Source of the DNA: Garcia nutans
Taxonomy: Eukaryota; Streptophyta; Magnoliopsida; Malpighiales; Euphorbiaceae
DNA: 64,000 nt
NCBI GenBank assembly: GCA_947685225.1
Contig: CANTUV010000015.1
Coordinates: forward strand, 310,001-374,000
Direction of reading: 5' to 3'
The first letter of the stretch is position 1, and each line of letters opens with the position of its first letter. The notes under the pieces are model-generated. The model saw only the letters and a program-made list of their open reading frames with translations, had not been told where the DNA came from and searched no databases. Below, piece by piece: positions 23,757 through 33,560 of the stretch. The translations under genes and the position numbers were made by a program.

Positions 23757-23895
23757 TAAAGGATTAGGGTTTAGAAAACTTTAGGATTTAAGGTTTTATG
23801 GGAGTTAGGGTTTACTGTTTTGGGTTTTGGAGTTGAATTAGGGTTTTAGAATTTTAGAATTAGGGTTTTGGAGAATGCATTAGGTTTTTAGGATT
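23757..23895 (-). promoter_or_regulatory. Telo-box cluster in Tat LTR
   Basis: At least six TTAGGGTTT-like motifs (minus strand AAACCCTAA) are irregularly spaced, about 0.5 kb downstream of the LTR TATA box in element sense. The same cluster stands at 38943-39062, and a comparable one in the related solo LTR at 49880-50050. Confidence 0.6.
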
Positions 23896-24402
23896 TGAAA
23901 ATCAATTTATGAAAATAAACCAAACGATTTAAAATTTATAGAAGCAGAAAAGATGTTTTTTTTAGGGTTTTTGGAAAGAAACAGATTTAATTTATGATTT
24001 TGAAAATTTGAAAAGCAAATTTGGGTTTTGTGATTTTGAAGGAACAAAAATAACAATTTTAAGCTTTTTGGAAATCAAAGCAACGAATTAAGGTTTTTAA
24101 ACTTTAGAAAAGGGGAATTAAGGTTCTAGGGTTTTTGAATTAAAAGAAACAATTGGATGATTTAAGCTACTAAAAAGAAATTAGACAATTGATGCATACC
24201 TCCGTTTGTTGGTTCCACCAAAAATTTCTTCTTGGATGAACAAAAACAAAGACAAGCTTTGCTGCCTTTTATGGATTGAATTGTTGTCTGCTCTCTCAAA
24301 AAAATCAGATTGATTCAAAGCCTTTCCTACTCATTTTCGGTCTCAATTTTTCTCTAAATTTTCGTCCCAATTTCTTGATGCTTTTTGTGTTGTTTTTGGT
24401 AT

Positions 24403-24410
24403 TATTTATA
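24403..24410 (-). promoter_or_regulatory. Tat 3' LTR TATA box
   Basis: Minus strand CTTCTATAAATAATACC. The same sequence in the 5' LTR is at 39603-39610, where it would start the genomic transcript. Confidence 0.6.
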
Positions 24411-24501
24411 GAAGATTTTCTGATTAATCTTAATTATTCACAGAATATAACATTCATTAAGAAAAGAAAACCAAAACCTAATTGTATTAGGTTTCAAAAA
24501 A

Positions 24502-24720
24502 ATTTGCGTCGAAAAAATTTCGCTGGTGAAAAAAACTGCTGCGGAAAAATTGCGCTGGCGAAAAAAAACTGCTGCGGAAAAAATGCGCTGGCAAAAAAGT
24601 TGCGGCAGCTGGGGGCGAATTGGCCTGCAGGAAACTCCTGCGGGCGAAATGGCCCAAGGCCATTCCTCCCGCGCTGGTTTTCGGCGACAATTTTTTTCGG
24701 CGACGATTTTTTTCGTCGCC
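24502..24720 (-). repeat. GC-rich short-repeat block in Tat U3
   Basis: Direct repeats of CTGCTGCGGAAAAA and GCTGGCGAAAAA are followed by GGCGAAATGGCCCAAGGCC and GGCGACGATTTTTTTCG, in a strongly AT-rich setting. The sister LTR has an expanded, rearranged version at 39705-40020. The position upstream of the TATA box suggests promoter modules. Confidence 0.6.
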
Positions 24721-24872
24721 GATTTTTATTTTTATTTTTTGTTTATTATTATTATTTTTTATTAATAAAAATTATATAGTAAAGAAAAAATTATTTAATT
24801 AAGATAACAAAAATTATTTTGGACTAATTAAAATATATTGGACCGGACTGGGTCAAAAATTAAGGGTCTACA

Positions 24873-24890
24873 GTTTGCCCCCTGCTTGAA
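24873..24890 (-). other. Tat polypurine tract
   Basis: Minus strand AGCAGGGGGCAAAC abuts the LTR start TGTAGACCC. Confidence 0.8.
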
Positions 24891-24954
24891 TGATCTGAGA
24901 CTTTGGTGAAAGAGAGTGAAAAGCAATAAGACTTAATTTTTGAGATGGTTGAAG

Positions 24955-25513
24955 TTTTGGGTTCTGGACCCGGTTCGAGTTCTGGACTCAAGGATAATTC
25001 TAAATTCTGGACCTAAGGAAAATTTGGGTTCTGGACCCGATTTGAGTTCTGGACTCAAGGATAATTCTAGGTTCTGGAACTAAGGAAAATTTGGGTTCTG
25101 GACCCGAGCTAAGTTCTTGACTTAGGAAAGATTCTAGGTTCTGGACCTAAGGATAATTTGGGTTCTGGGCCCGAGTTAAGTTCTGAACTTAAAAGAGATT
25201 CTAGGTTCTGGACCTAAGGATAATTTGGGTTCGGGACCCGAGCTAAGTTCTGGACTTAGAAATAATTCTGGGTTCTGGACCTAAGGAAAATTTGGATTCT
25301 GGACCCAAGCTAAGTTCTGGACTTAAAAGAGATTCTAGGTTCTGGACCTAAGGATAATTTGGGTTCCGGACCCGAGCTAAGTTCTGGACTTAAAAGAGAT
25401 TCTAGGTTCTGGACCTAAGGATAATTTGGGTTTTGGACCCGAGCTAAGTTCTGGACTTAGGAAAGATTCTAGATTCTAGACCTAAGGACAATTTGGGTTA
25501 TGGACCAGAGCTA
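24955..25513 (+). repeat. 67-bp minisatellite, about 8 copies
   Basis: Each unit contains three TTCTGGAC blocks: one followed by CCGAGCTAAG, one by TTAGAAAGATTCTAGG and one by CTAAGGATAATTTGGG. Units vary at a few positions. It lies between the polypurine tract and the antisense promoter region. Confidence 0.88.
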
Positions 25514-25654
25514 ATAATAATTTTTATTTCAAAAAGTTTGGCTAATTTTTATGCATATATCTTCTTTGCCCCTTGCAAGTAAAAATATTTATACACACGC
25601 AAGTATTTGAATGATTACAGTGAATAATTGAATTTACTGTGTACTCACTGTTCA

Positions 25655-25747
25655 TGCACTATTTACTATTAAAAATAGTAATTTACTATTTATAAATAGT
25701 AATATACTATTCATAAACAGTAAAATTTACTATTCATGAACAGTAAA
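25655..25747 (+). promoter_or_regulatory. Inverted-repeat cluster upstream of antisense promoter
   Basis: Overlapping dyads such as TTACTATTTATAAATAGTAA and repeated TACTATTCATGAACAGTA stand 35-130 bp upstream of the TATA box at 25783. They could be operator-like sites for the antisense gene; function is inferred from position only. Confidence 0.45.
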
Positions 25748-25782
25748 ACCTACTTTTGAATTTTTTTTTCTTGCCGTTTCTC

Positions 25783-25790
25783 TATAAAAA
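25783..25790 (+). promoter_or_regulatory. TATA box of antisense PMD gene
   Basis: TCTCTATAAAAACCC is a canonical plant TATA box, about 97 bp before the likely start codon at 25887. Confidence 0.6.
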
Positions 25791-25886
25791 CCCACGAATC
25801 CTTCATTTGATTCACAACAAAGTTTCTCAATTTCTATAATTCTCTCAAATTCTTTCAAATTTAGCACATAGTTTTCAAAAAAAAGC

Positions 25887-28311
25887 ATGCTTCAAGGTCA
25901 GGGACTCATTCTAATGCCGAGTTATTGGAGTTTATTCAGCATCATGAAGATGGAAATATAGATATACTAGCTGGGATGCCGCTTCACTGAAGTTCAAACC
26001 AAAAGAGCGCAGTAATTATTTTTCTTTTTCTTTTCTCTTGATTTTTCGTCTTCCTTTTTTTTAATTTTTTAATTTTAATTATTATTTATTTATTTTTATT
26101 TTTCCATTTTTATTATTCTTTATTATTTTTTATTTATGATTATTTTTTATTTTTGTTTGATGATTATTATTATTATTATTGTGTTTGCCTTTATTATTAT
26201 TTTGTTTGTTTATTTTGTATTATGATATTATTATCTTTTTAGAAATTTAGGAAAAATATATTAATTTAAGCAGATAAGATAATATGTACTTACCTGGTAT
26301 TAACTTACCTGGCTCTGTGTTAGCATGATCATTGCGTTGTTCGGGCTGGAAGATGTATTTACAAAGCCCGACAATGGTATGATGTAGTGCCTTCTCAGGT
26401 AAGGCAGATTATCTGAGAATGTAGCTTTGAGTAGTTCATCTTACAATTGCCATCCGAGGAATATCAGATAGACCGGAGCGTAGTCCAGGCGCTTGCAGAG
26501 CGATGGTTGGACATAACCCACACTTTTCACTTGCCCATTGGAGAGATGACAATTGGTCCAGTCGATTTTACTGCTATAACCGGCCTTCGATATGATGGTG
26601 TTCCGGTTCCTCTGACCAATAATATTTTAACATTTGAAGAAATTCAGGAATTAATTGGTATGGAACCATCATATAAAGGGCCTTTTAAGATAAAAATTGA
26701 GCCAATTCGTAGTTATTGGATGAAATACGAAGGACGGGTTGGCAGAGACATGGCCCACCAGTATGCTCGAGGATTTTTGTTATATTTCCTTGGGTCGACC
26801 ATCTTAGGCAGCACTGAATCCTCCATCCACTTGTCAGTGTTGAATGCCCTTTCTTATTTCAGAATGGTACCATCTTCTGGCTGGGGTGAAGCTGGTCTCG
26901 CCTGTCTTTACCATGGTCTTGATAAACTTTACCGAAATAAGGAGTCCTTTGTTGGCTTGATGACGGTTGTCGAGGTATTCTTCTTCCACCAATGTCATTT
27001 CCACTCTTTTCTTGCATGAATGTGATCTTTATTATTGTTGTAGGTATGGGCATACAAGCATAACCTTGTGAGGGTACCTGGTATTTCTCGAGATAGGGTC
27101 GGGTATCCGAGATTAAATTTCTGGTTGTCAGATCGTGTGGACGTCCCTGGCTCTCGCCATGTGCATACTCATCGCTTTGTGTAGAGCCTCTTAACCTGGG
27201 ACCAGGTAAAATAACTTTAGTATGCTTTAATTTTATGTGAAAGTTTACTTACCTTATGTTATTTTGCAGGTGAATTTGGCCTGGTGGAACCCAGAAGAGC
27301 GAACAAACTAGTCTCTTTTGATGAGGGCTGCGCTATCTTTCCAACATTCTCGCCGAGTCATCGCTGGCCCAGTGTCTAGTGGTTGGTTTCTCGGAGAGAG
27401 AGTTTATGAGTGGTTTCTCGGTCCAGAGCGATGGAGGATTCTGATGCCTTACCCGAAATACACTTTAAATATTATGTTGATGCCGAAGGATGCCTGTGGT
27501 GGCTCGGTACGGTTATGGTATTGAAGGATTTCTCGATCCTCCGAGTGCATCTTATGCCCATTTTATTCAAAGAAGGCTCTTGACCTTTGATGTATCTCCT
27601 ATACGAGAGATTCCCGAAGAAAATGAGGGTAGAGATGAAGAGGAACTTTACGGAGATGTAGGAGAGTCTGTTCCACATCTCGGGGCTAGTACTTCTCAGG
27701 TAAAACTTTTACCATTTTTCCCTTGCAACTGCTTTTTTCTTTCTTTGATTCTTTAATGATTGTTGTAGGCTGTTGGTTCATTTGATCATGAGGCTGGACC
27801 TTCTTTCATTGCCCCTTCGTTTACTGCTCATCCGCAGGGTATTGATATGAACTACCTGGTAAGTTCCTTATTTCATGGTAATTTATGCTATATGTATGCA
27901 TGATTATGTATGCTCTTACCTTTTTCCTTTTTGGCTCACAGCGGATGCTTGAAGAACAAAATAGGAAACTTTAAAAAGAGTTGTCTGCAAGTCATCAGCA
28001 GGCTTTTCATTATGAAAATTTATATCATCAATCTGAACAAAATTTCTAAGATTTTCTATTTCAAGGGATGAGGGATCCTGGCGCTTCTTCATCAAGAGGC
28101 CCCCAGACTGATGACCATGAGATCCTTTCGTCTGCTTCTGATGAGGACCATGACGGATTAGAACTTCAAGGTAATAGGGATTTTGGTGCTCCCATTTTGG
28201 GTGATCCCGAGATGAGTAATTTGCCAGATTTTGGTGCTCCCGCTTCAGGATGACTCGAGACGAGTGATTTGCCCCCTCCTCCAACAGGCAACTACTTTTT
28301 CAGGGCTTTAT
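25887..28311 (+). pseudogene. Antisense plant-mobile-domain (PMD) gene, multi-exon, broken
   Basis: It encodes a plant mobile domain protein, a family shared by transposons and the host MAIN/MAIL1 proteins, which act in gene silencing and genome stability. Exon 1 (25887-26011) has a one-base loss after ATG, then reads NAELLEFIQHHEDGNIDILA, with a second break at the codon after MPLH. Exon 2 (about 26323-26974) carries the domain core: LAERWLDITHTFHLPIGEMT, DFTAITGLRYDG and SSIHLSVLNALSYF. GT-AG introns lie at 26975-27043, 27206-27269, 27700-27768 and 27859-27941. Exon 3 begins VWAYKHNLVRVPG; exon 4 holds SSGWFLGERVYEWFLGPERW. The C-terminal exons are acidic and Ser/Pro-rich. Several stops fit CAG-to-TAG (after THRFV and after EERTN). 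It runs opposite to pol. The coding end is uncertain. Confidence 0.75.
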
Positions 28312-28629
28312 TACTTTTTCAAAGCTTTATTTGATGACCTACCACCACCCTCTTAGTGATGTATAAATATTGTATCAATTATATAAACATTGTACAATAA
28401 TGAAAAACTACAATTTTCATCTTTACTGTAACTTTTTTTTTACTGCGCCACAATTATTATACTTTTTTTTTACATCATAAACAGTGCATCACAATTTCAT
28501 AATTCACAGCCACATAAACCAAATTCAATGCGGTAAAGGAAATTGTCACCAATTCCTTTCCTTATGCCATATGGTCTCACCCTTTCCCATCATCTTTTCC
28601 TTATCAATTTTGGAAAAGGTTATTTCTTC
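28312..28629 (+). other. Intergenic spacer between the two antisense genes
   Basis: AT-rich with two poly-T runs. Near 28380-28410, ATATAAACATTGTACAATAATGAAAA may serve as 3'-end signal of the PMD gene. Nothing else is recognised. Confidence 0.4.
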
Positions 28630-28638
28630 TATATAAAT
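28630..28638 (+). promoter_or_regulatory. TATA box of antisense DUF7745-like gene
   Basis: TTCTATATAAATCACC lies 84 bp before the first in-frame ATG (28714) and 153 bp before the second (28783). Confidence 0.5.
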
Positions 28639-28713
28639 CACCTTTCATGCCATATTTCATACAGAAACCGAAAAATATTTTCCAATTCAATGTAACAACT
28701 CCCTTTAACAATT

Positions 28714-30096
28714 TTGCTTTTCCTTCATTCATCAACCATAACCGAGCATCATTTAAAGAAGATAAAAATTCTATTTAAGAATATGGATGTCATTCATTGG
28801 AAACAAATTTCGTGGTCAAAACTTGATGTTTTAAAATATTTTCAAAATGTTAAATTGGACCACTCCTTCTTACATGCCGTGGCTTCCTTTTGGAATACGG
28901 ATTCTAGGGTATTTAAAATTAATGGCTTTGAAATATGTCCCTTGATTGAAGAATTTAAGGCCATCCTTGGATATCCAAATAATCAACAAATGGCATTACC
29001 CACATTGATTTCCAAGACTCAACAGAAGATGCAGATGTTATTTCAAATTCCAAAACCCGAAGTTCTTCAGTTGATGAGAGGTGAAAAAATTCTACTTGCT
29101 CCCTTGATTGATTTTTGTCTCTCTCATTTGGCTCCTACTAAGGCATGGGGACGCATGCTTTGTCTTTACTTACTCAGCCAATTCTTGCTTGTTTCTTCCG
29201 ACGGCAATATTGATCCATGAGTATTGGATATTATGGACCAAATGGAAGGAGGCTTGTCGCCAGTAACTGTGATCTTAGCTGAGACCTTAGTTGGATTAGA
29301 CCGACTTAAATCAGGATTGTCAAAGAGACTGACTGGGAGTCCATTGCTGCTTCAGGTAATTACCTAAACTGCCCTTTCAGGTTTTCAATTTAGGTTTTCC
29401 TTTTTCTTCTTTTTATTGCTCTAATTTTTGCCTAGTCCGCACATGTGGGTTTTCGGAACTAGCGAGTTGTCCTAATTTTTGCCTAAGCTGCCCTCGTGGG
29501 TTTTCAACTTAGTGGACCTTTTTCTTTTTTTGTTATATATTTTTTATTGCTCTAATTTTTGCCTAGTTCGCCCATGTGGGTTTTCTAAACTAGCGATCTA
29601 TCCTAATTTTTGCCTAAGCTGCCCTTGCGGGTTTTCAACTTAGCGACCATTTTTATTTTTTTTATTTTTGTTTTTTTATTTAATTCTTTCTTCATAGATT
29701 TGGCTTCAGGAGCATCTTTGTTTTCTTGATACTCCATCCATGGACTTTGCCAGATACCTGCCACATCATCATTCAGCTAGGAAACCGCTCCATCCTTCTT
29801 CTTCATATGTTGATTGGGTTGACTGGATCCACTCATGCTCTGAAGTCAATATCCGTTGGTTGGTACCTTGGTGGAAGATTTTTCATATCACCATACGGAC
29901 ATACTTGATGTATGTTCCCCTTGCTGCTCTTCGTCAAGGTACATGCTATGATCCTCACCAACTTGGCCGTCAGTACGGAGCTGAGCCTCGTGATTCTGAC
30001 TTTACTCCCGATTTAGACATGCCTTGCTTGACTGAAGCCTACTTGAATCGACTGAGGCAAAGCTGGCCTGCACGTTATATTTATCGACTGCCATAG
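28714..30096 (+). pseudogene. Antisense DUF7745-like gene, two exons, one stop
   Basis: Function unknown. The protein resembles the plant DUF7745 type, often found near transposon-derived PMD genes. Exon 1 (to 29355) holds HAVASFWNTDSRVFKINGFE then ICPLIEEFKAILGYP, the family's N-terminal block. Exon 2 (29698-30096) holds SSYVDWVDWIHSCSEVNIRW, PWWKIFHITIRTYLMYVPLA and a C-terminal RQSWPARYIYRLP. The intron 29356-29697 is GT-AG and phase 0. The start is either 28714 (346 codons) or 28783 (MDVIHWKQISW, 323 codons); the second begins nearer the conserved block. The only lesion seen is TGA at 29218, one transition from CGA. It is far better kept than the PMD gene or pol. It converges on pol, whose end is about 400 bp away. 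Confidence 0.72.
29363..29650 (+). repeat. Five tandem hairpin units in the DUF7745-like gene intron
   Basis: Each unit of about 30 bp pairs its ends around CCC-loop-GGG and GTTTTC: CCTAAA with TTTAGG (29363-29394), CTAGTCCG with CGGAACTAG (29432-29462), CTAAG with CTTAG (29483-29512), CTAG with CTAG (29563-29593), CTAAG with CTTAG (29613-29642). CTAATTTTTGC spacers separate them. Confidence 0.7.
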
Positions 30097-30151
30097 ATTT
30101 TACATTTGTTAATTCAGAAAGTGTATTGTTAGGATGAAAAATTATTAAAGT

Positions 30152-30157
30152 AATAAA
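30152..30157 (+). terminator. Poly(A) signal of DUF7745-like gene
   Basis: AATAAA lies about 55 bp after the stop codon at 30094-30096, in an AT-rich context. Confidence 0.45.
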
Positions 30158-30337
30158 AGATGCTTCTTTTCCATTTAAAATTTGTCATCACCTTGTGCTA
30201 TTGTGTTTATTTATTTCATCCATATCCGGTAAAAATACTTATAACAGTGCACATAGAACAATTTTAACATTAATTCTATTTTATTAAATTGGGAAACAAC
30301 CAAACATAAAGCCAGCATACACAAGATCACTCCTGTT

Positions 30338-30484
30338 GCCAACTAGCCCTTTCGGGTTTTCTAATTGATGATTTTCTCTCTTTTAGCCCTAATTGTTTCC
30401 TAGCCCGCCCTTTCAGGTTTTCAGAACTAGTGGACTGCTCTAACTTTTGCCTAGGCCTCCCTTTTTGGGTTTTCAACCTAGCAA
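30338..30484 (+). repeat. Further hairpin units between the converging genes
   Basis: Same module as in the intron: CTAG with CTAG (30400-30430) and CTAGG with CCTAG (30451-30481), plus a weaker one near 30343. They lie in the 3' flank of both the antisense gene and pol. Confidence 0.65.
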
Positions 30485-30499
30485 GCTTCCCTTTTTTTA

Positions 30500-31890
30500 T
30501 CATACATAAAACCTCTTCAACCTGTCAATGTTTACTGGCTCACTAAATTCGTTCCCGTCCATGTCTGATAACTTCACCGCACCTTTGTTCATGACTTGTT
30601 TCACGACATATGGACCCTCCCAGCTAGGCCTGAACTTTCCTCTTGGATCAGATACATTAGGCTTACATTGATTCAACACCAAATCCCCAACTCTGAATTT
30701 TCTGATTTTAACCCTTCTATTGTAGGCCCGAGCTACCTTCTTTTGATACAGTTGGTGATGATATAGCGCTTTTAACCTTCTCTCTTCTAGTAAAGCTAAT
30801 TGTGTGTATCTGCTCGCTACCTATTCTGTTTCAGGCAGTTCATCTTCCAAGACTACTCTCAATGACTTGATTTCTATTTTAATCGGCAACACTGCTTCCA
30901 TCCCGTAAACCAAAGAGAACGGTGTCATTCCAATAGGTGTTCGCACACTTGTCCTATATCCCCATAAAGCAAAGGGAAGCATCTCTGACCAATCCCTGTA
31001 AGTCTTAGTCATCTTGGACAGAATTAGCTTAATTGTCTTGTTTTTTGTTTCTACTGCACCATTAGCCTTTGGTCTATAAGTAGAGGATCGATGATGGTGG
31101 ATTTGGTACTTTAAGAACAAATCTTTAACTACTCCTTGAAACTGTACCCCATTGTCTGATTTCACACTATGCGGGACCCCATACCGGCAGATGAGGTTCT
31201 TTTCAATAAATCTAGCCATTTGACTTGCACCTAGTTTGTTGAAGGATTCGGCTTCGACCCATTTTGAAAAATAATCTACTGCTACCACAATGAAACGGTG
31301 ACCGTTTGAGGCTGTCGGATGTATCTCTCCTATAATGTCGATACCCCAAGTGGCAAATGGCCAGGGTGAAGACATAGAATGCAATTCTTCAGGAGGCATG
31401 TGATTCAAGTTACCATACATCTAACATTGTTGGCACTTCTTTACAAACTCAATACAATCTCTCTCCATGGTCAACCAGTAGTAACCTTGTCGAATAATCT
31501 TCTTTACTAGGGCCAAACCACTCATGTGCGGACCGCAACTTCCCGCATGTATTTCTGACATGATGCGCTCCACTTCAGGCTTTCTTAAACATCTCAAATG
31601 CACCCCCCATCAGGCCATCTTCGATATAACTCTCCATGGAATGTGATGTATTATAATGACCACCGCCTTATGGCTCTTCTTTCTTTCTTTCTTGCCCCCA
31701 GCAGGTATTCTCTTTCCTCCAAAAATTGCTTTATAGTATCATACCACACATCATGGTCTATATCAATTTCCATGATTGTTTCATATTCATAGCAAGGAGT
31801 TGATGAACTGGTCAAAATCAGAGGCTTAAGAAATAAGCTGACAGGGTTTTCCCATACCGAAGCCAATGTGACCAGGGCATCGGCCATCTA
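30500..31890 (-). pseudogene. Tat pol: integrase
   Basis: It integrates the cDNA. The N-terminal linker and zinc-binding region (31421-31890) includes HAGSCGPHMSGLALVKK and ends CIEFVKKCQQC. The core, open at 30821-31420, has catalytic Asp28 (TWGIDIIG), Asp89 (KSDNGVQF) and Glu124 (NGAVETKNK), with 34 residues between the last two instead of the usual 35. A frame break near 30830 leads to the C-terminal domain, ending SEPVNIDRLKRFYV at 30500. Stops at 31421 and elsewhere fit CAG-to-TAG. All three catalytic residues survive, but the frame is broken at least three times. Confidence 0.88.
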
Positions 31891-31894
31891 ATTT

Positions 31895-32414
31895 TCTTCT
31901 CTTTATAGGTGTATAAACCTACACTCCTTAAAGTTCTTCTTCATCATGGTCAGGTAATGGTGGTATGGTTTTAATTTTTCTTCTTTCAACTCCCATTCTC
32001 CATTTACTTGTGATACTACTAGCAATGAATCGCCAAAAACTTCCACCTTATCCACCTTCATAATCATTAGGGTTTTCAAACCGAAAATACAAGCTTCGTA
32101 TTCCACCATATTATTGATTGCCCTAAATTCAACTTTTTGGCTAAAGGGATGAGTTCCCCTTCAGGCGATTCTAGTATAACTCCCAAACCCGCTCCTTTCC
32201 TGTTTACTGCTCCATCAAAATACATTTTCCACCCTTGTACTTGAATTGCTTCTAAATGTTCATCCGGAAATTCCAAGATTACTTCTTCGCTTTCTGGTAA
32301 TGGTTGTTGGGCTAGGAATTCTGCCACCACTCTACCTTTGATTGTTTTCTTGGTTACATACTCAATCTTAAATTCTTCTAATATTATCAACCATTGACCA
32401 TATTTCCCAATCAA
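31895..32414 (-). pseudogene. Tat pol: second (archaeal-type) RNase H
   Basis: WKMYFDGAVNRKGAGLGVIL near 32190-32235 carries the first Asp and glycine pattern of the archaeal-type RNase H found only in some LTR elements. After a frameshift near 32110 it continues with MVEYEACIFGLKTLM (Glu block) and FGDSLLVVSQVNGEW (second Asp block). A duplicated RNase H of this kind between RNase H and integrase is a marker of the Tat lineage. One frameshift separates the halves. Confidence 0.82.
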
Positions 32415-33560
32415 AGAGGTGTCTCCCTTAAGTACTTCATTGGATCCAACCTGGAAATTGCTTGCACACTATACGATTGAAAGTAATGCCGCAACTTCTT
32501 AGAAGACCAAACCACGGCTATATAGGCCTTTTCAATGATACTATACTTAATTTCGTAAGGTAGGAGCTTTCTGCTCAAATAGTAAACTGCATGCTCAATC
32601 CCTGACTCATCTGCTTGGGCTAGTATGGCTCCTATCGACTCTTATTCTACTGCTAAGTATAGTAATAGAGGTTTGCCGGGTTTAGGTGGTTTTAAAACAG
32701 GTGGATTTAGCAAATACTCTTTTATTCGCTCAAAGGCCTTTTGACACTCTTCATTCCATATGACCGGCTGATTCTTTCTAAGCAATTTGAAGATAGGCTC
32801 ACAGATTGTTGTAAGCTTTGCTATAAATATTCTAATGTATTGTAATTTATCAATGAATCCCCGAACTTCTCTCTCCGTCTTAGGGGCTGGCATATCCCTG
32901 ATTGCTTTAACTTTGTCAGGATCAATCTTAATGCCATTTGGACCAATCACATGTCCTAATAATTTGCCTGAAGTAACACCGAACACACACTTCTTCGGGT
33001 TCAATCTTAGCTTATATTTCAAGGCTCTATCAAAGAATAATTCTAAGTTTTGGAAGTGTTGTTCCCTTGTATCTAATTTAACCATCATATCATCAACATA
33101 TACTTCAACTTCTTTGTGCATCATGTCATGAAATAATGTGGTGGCCATCCTTTGATAGGTTGCTCCAGCATTCTTTAAGCCAAATGGCATCACCCTATAA
33201 CAAAATATACCCCATGTAGTAATGAAAGCAGTTTTAGCTTTATCCTCTTGGGCCATTAACACTTGATTGTATCCAGAAAATCCATCTACAAATGAGTGTA
33301 GCACACTAGAGGCTGAACTATCAATGAGAACATCTATATGAGGTAAAGGAAAATCATCCTTAGGGGAGCCTTGTTCAAATCTCTATAGTCCACACAGACC
33401 CTTATTCTCCCATCTTTTTTTGGCACGGGTACTATGTTGGCTAGCCAATCTGGATATTCTATCACTTCAAGGAACTTCACTTGTATTTGCTTAGTGATCT
33501 CTTCTTAAACCAATTCAGCCCACTCAGGTCTTAATCGCCTAAGCTTTTGTTTGACAGGTT
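32415..33560 (-). pseudogene. Tat pol: reverse transcriptase and first RNase H
   Basis: It copies the RNA genome. It begins near QKLRRLRPEWAELV, then VPKKDGRIRVCVDYRDLNK near 33370-33430, a frameshift near 33350, and a 220-residue open stretch (32642-33304) with SFVDGFSGYNQ, the intact catalytic YVDDMMVK at 33089-33100, KCVFGVTSGKLLGHVI and the connection PPVLKPPKPGKPLLLYLAVE. A stop at 32642 follows; the RNase H then reads IGAILAQADESG, HAVYYLSRKLLPYE and KAYIAVVWSSKKLRHY. A further frame change lies near 32420. Confidence 0.88.

Larger units (their letters stand above)
22704..24872 (-). mobile_element. Tat element 3' LTR
   Basis: 2169 bp with TG and CA ends. It contains a telo-box-rich segment (23757-23895), a TATA box (24403-24410) and a GC-rich repeat block (24502-24720). 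Compared with the 5' LTR it keeps about 40 bp near 23255-23300 that the other has lost. The 167-residue ORF across 24276-24779 is low-complexity and differs in the sister LTR, so I do not call it a gene. Confidence 0.9.

Noticed and set aside
23757..23895. Interstitial telomere block
   Set aside because: The TTAGGGTTT motifs are irregularly spaced and not in tandem; better described as telo-boxes in an LTR.
24276..24779. 167-codon ORF in the Tat 3' LTR
   Set aside because: It spans the TATA region and the GC-rich repeat block; the sister LTR has a different frame and sequence. Low-complexity Phe/Lys runs, no domain.
24955..25513. Possible CRISPR-like array
   Set aside because: The units are head-to-tail minisatellite repeats without unique spacers, in plant retrotransposon DNA.
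26447..27019. PMD gene as a host single-copy gene
   Set aside because: It sits entirely inside the Tat element between flanking LTRs with a perfect target duplication, opposite to pol, and is broken; the element origin is clear.
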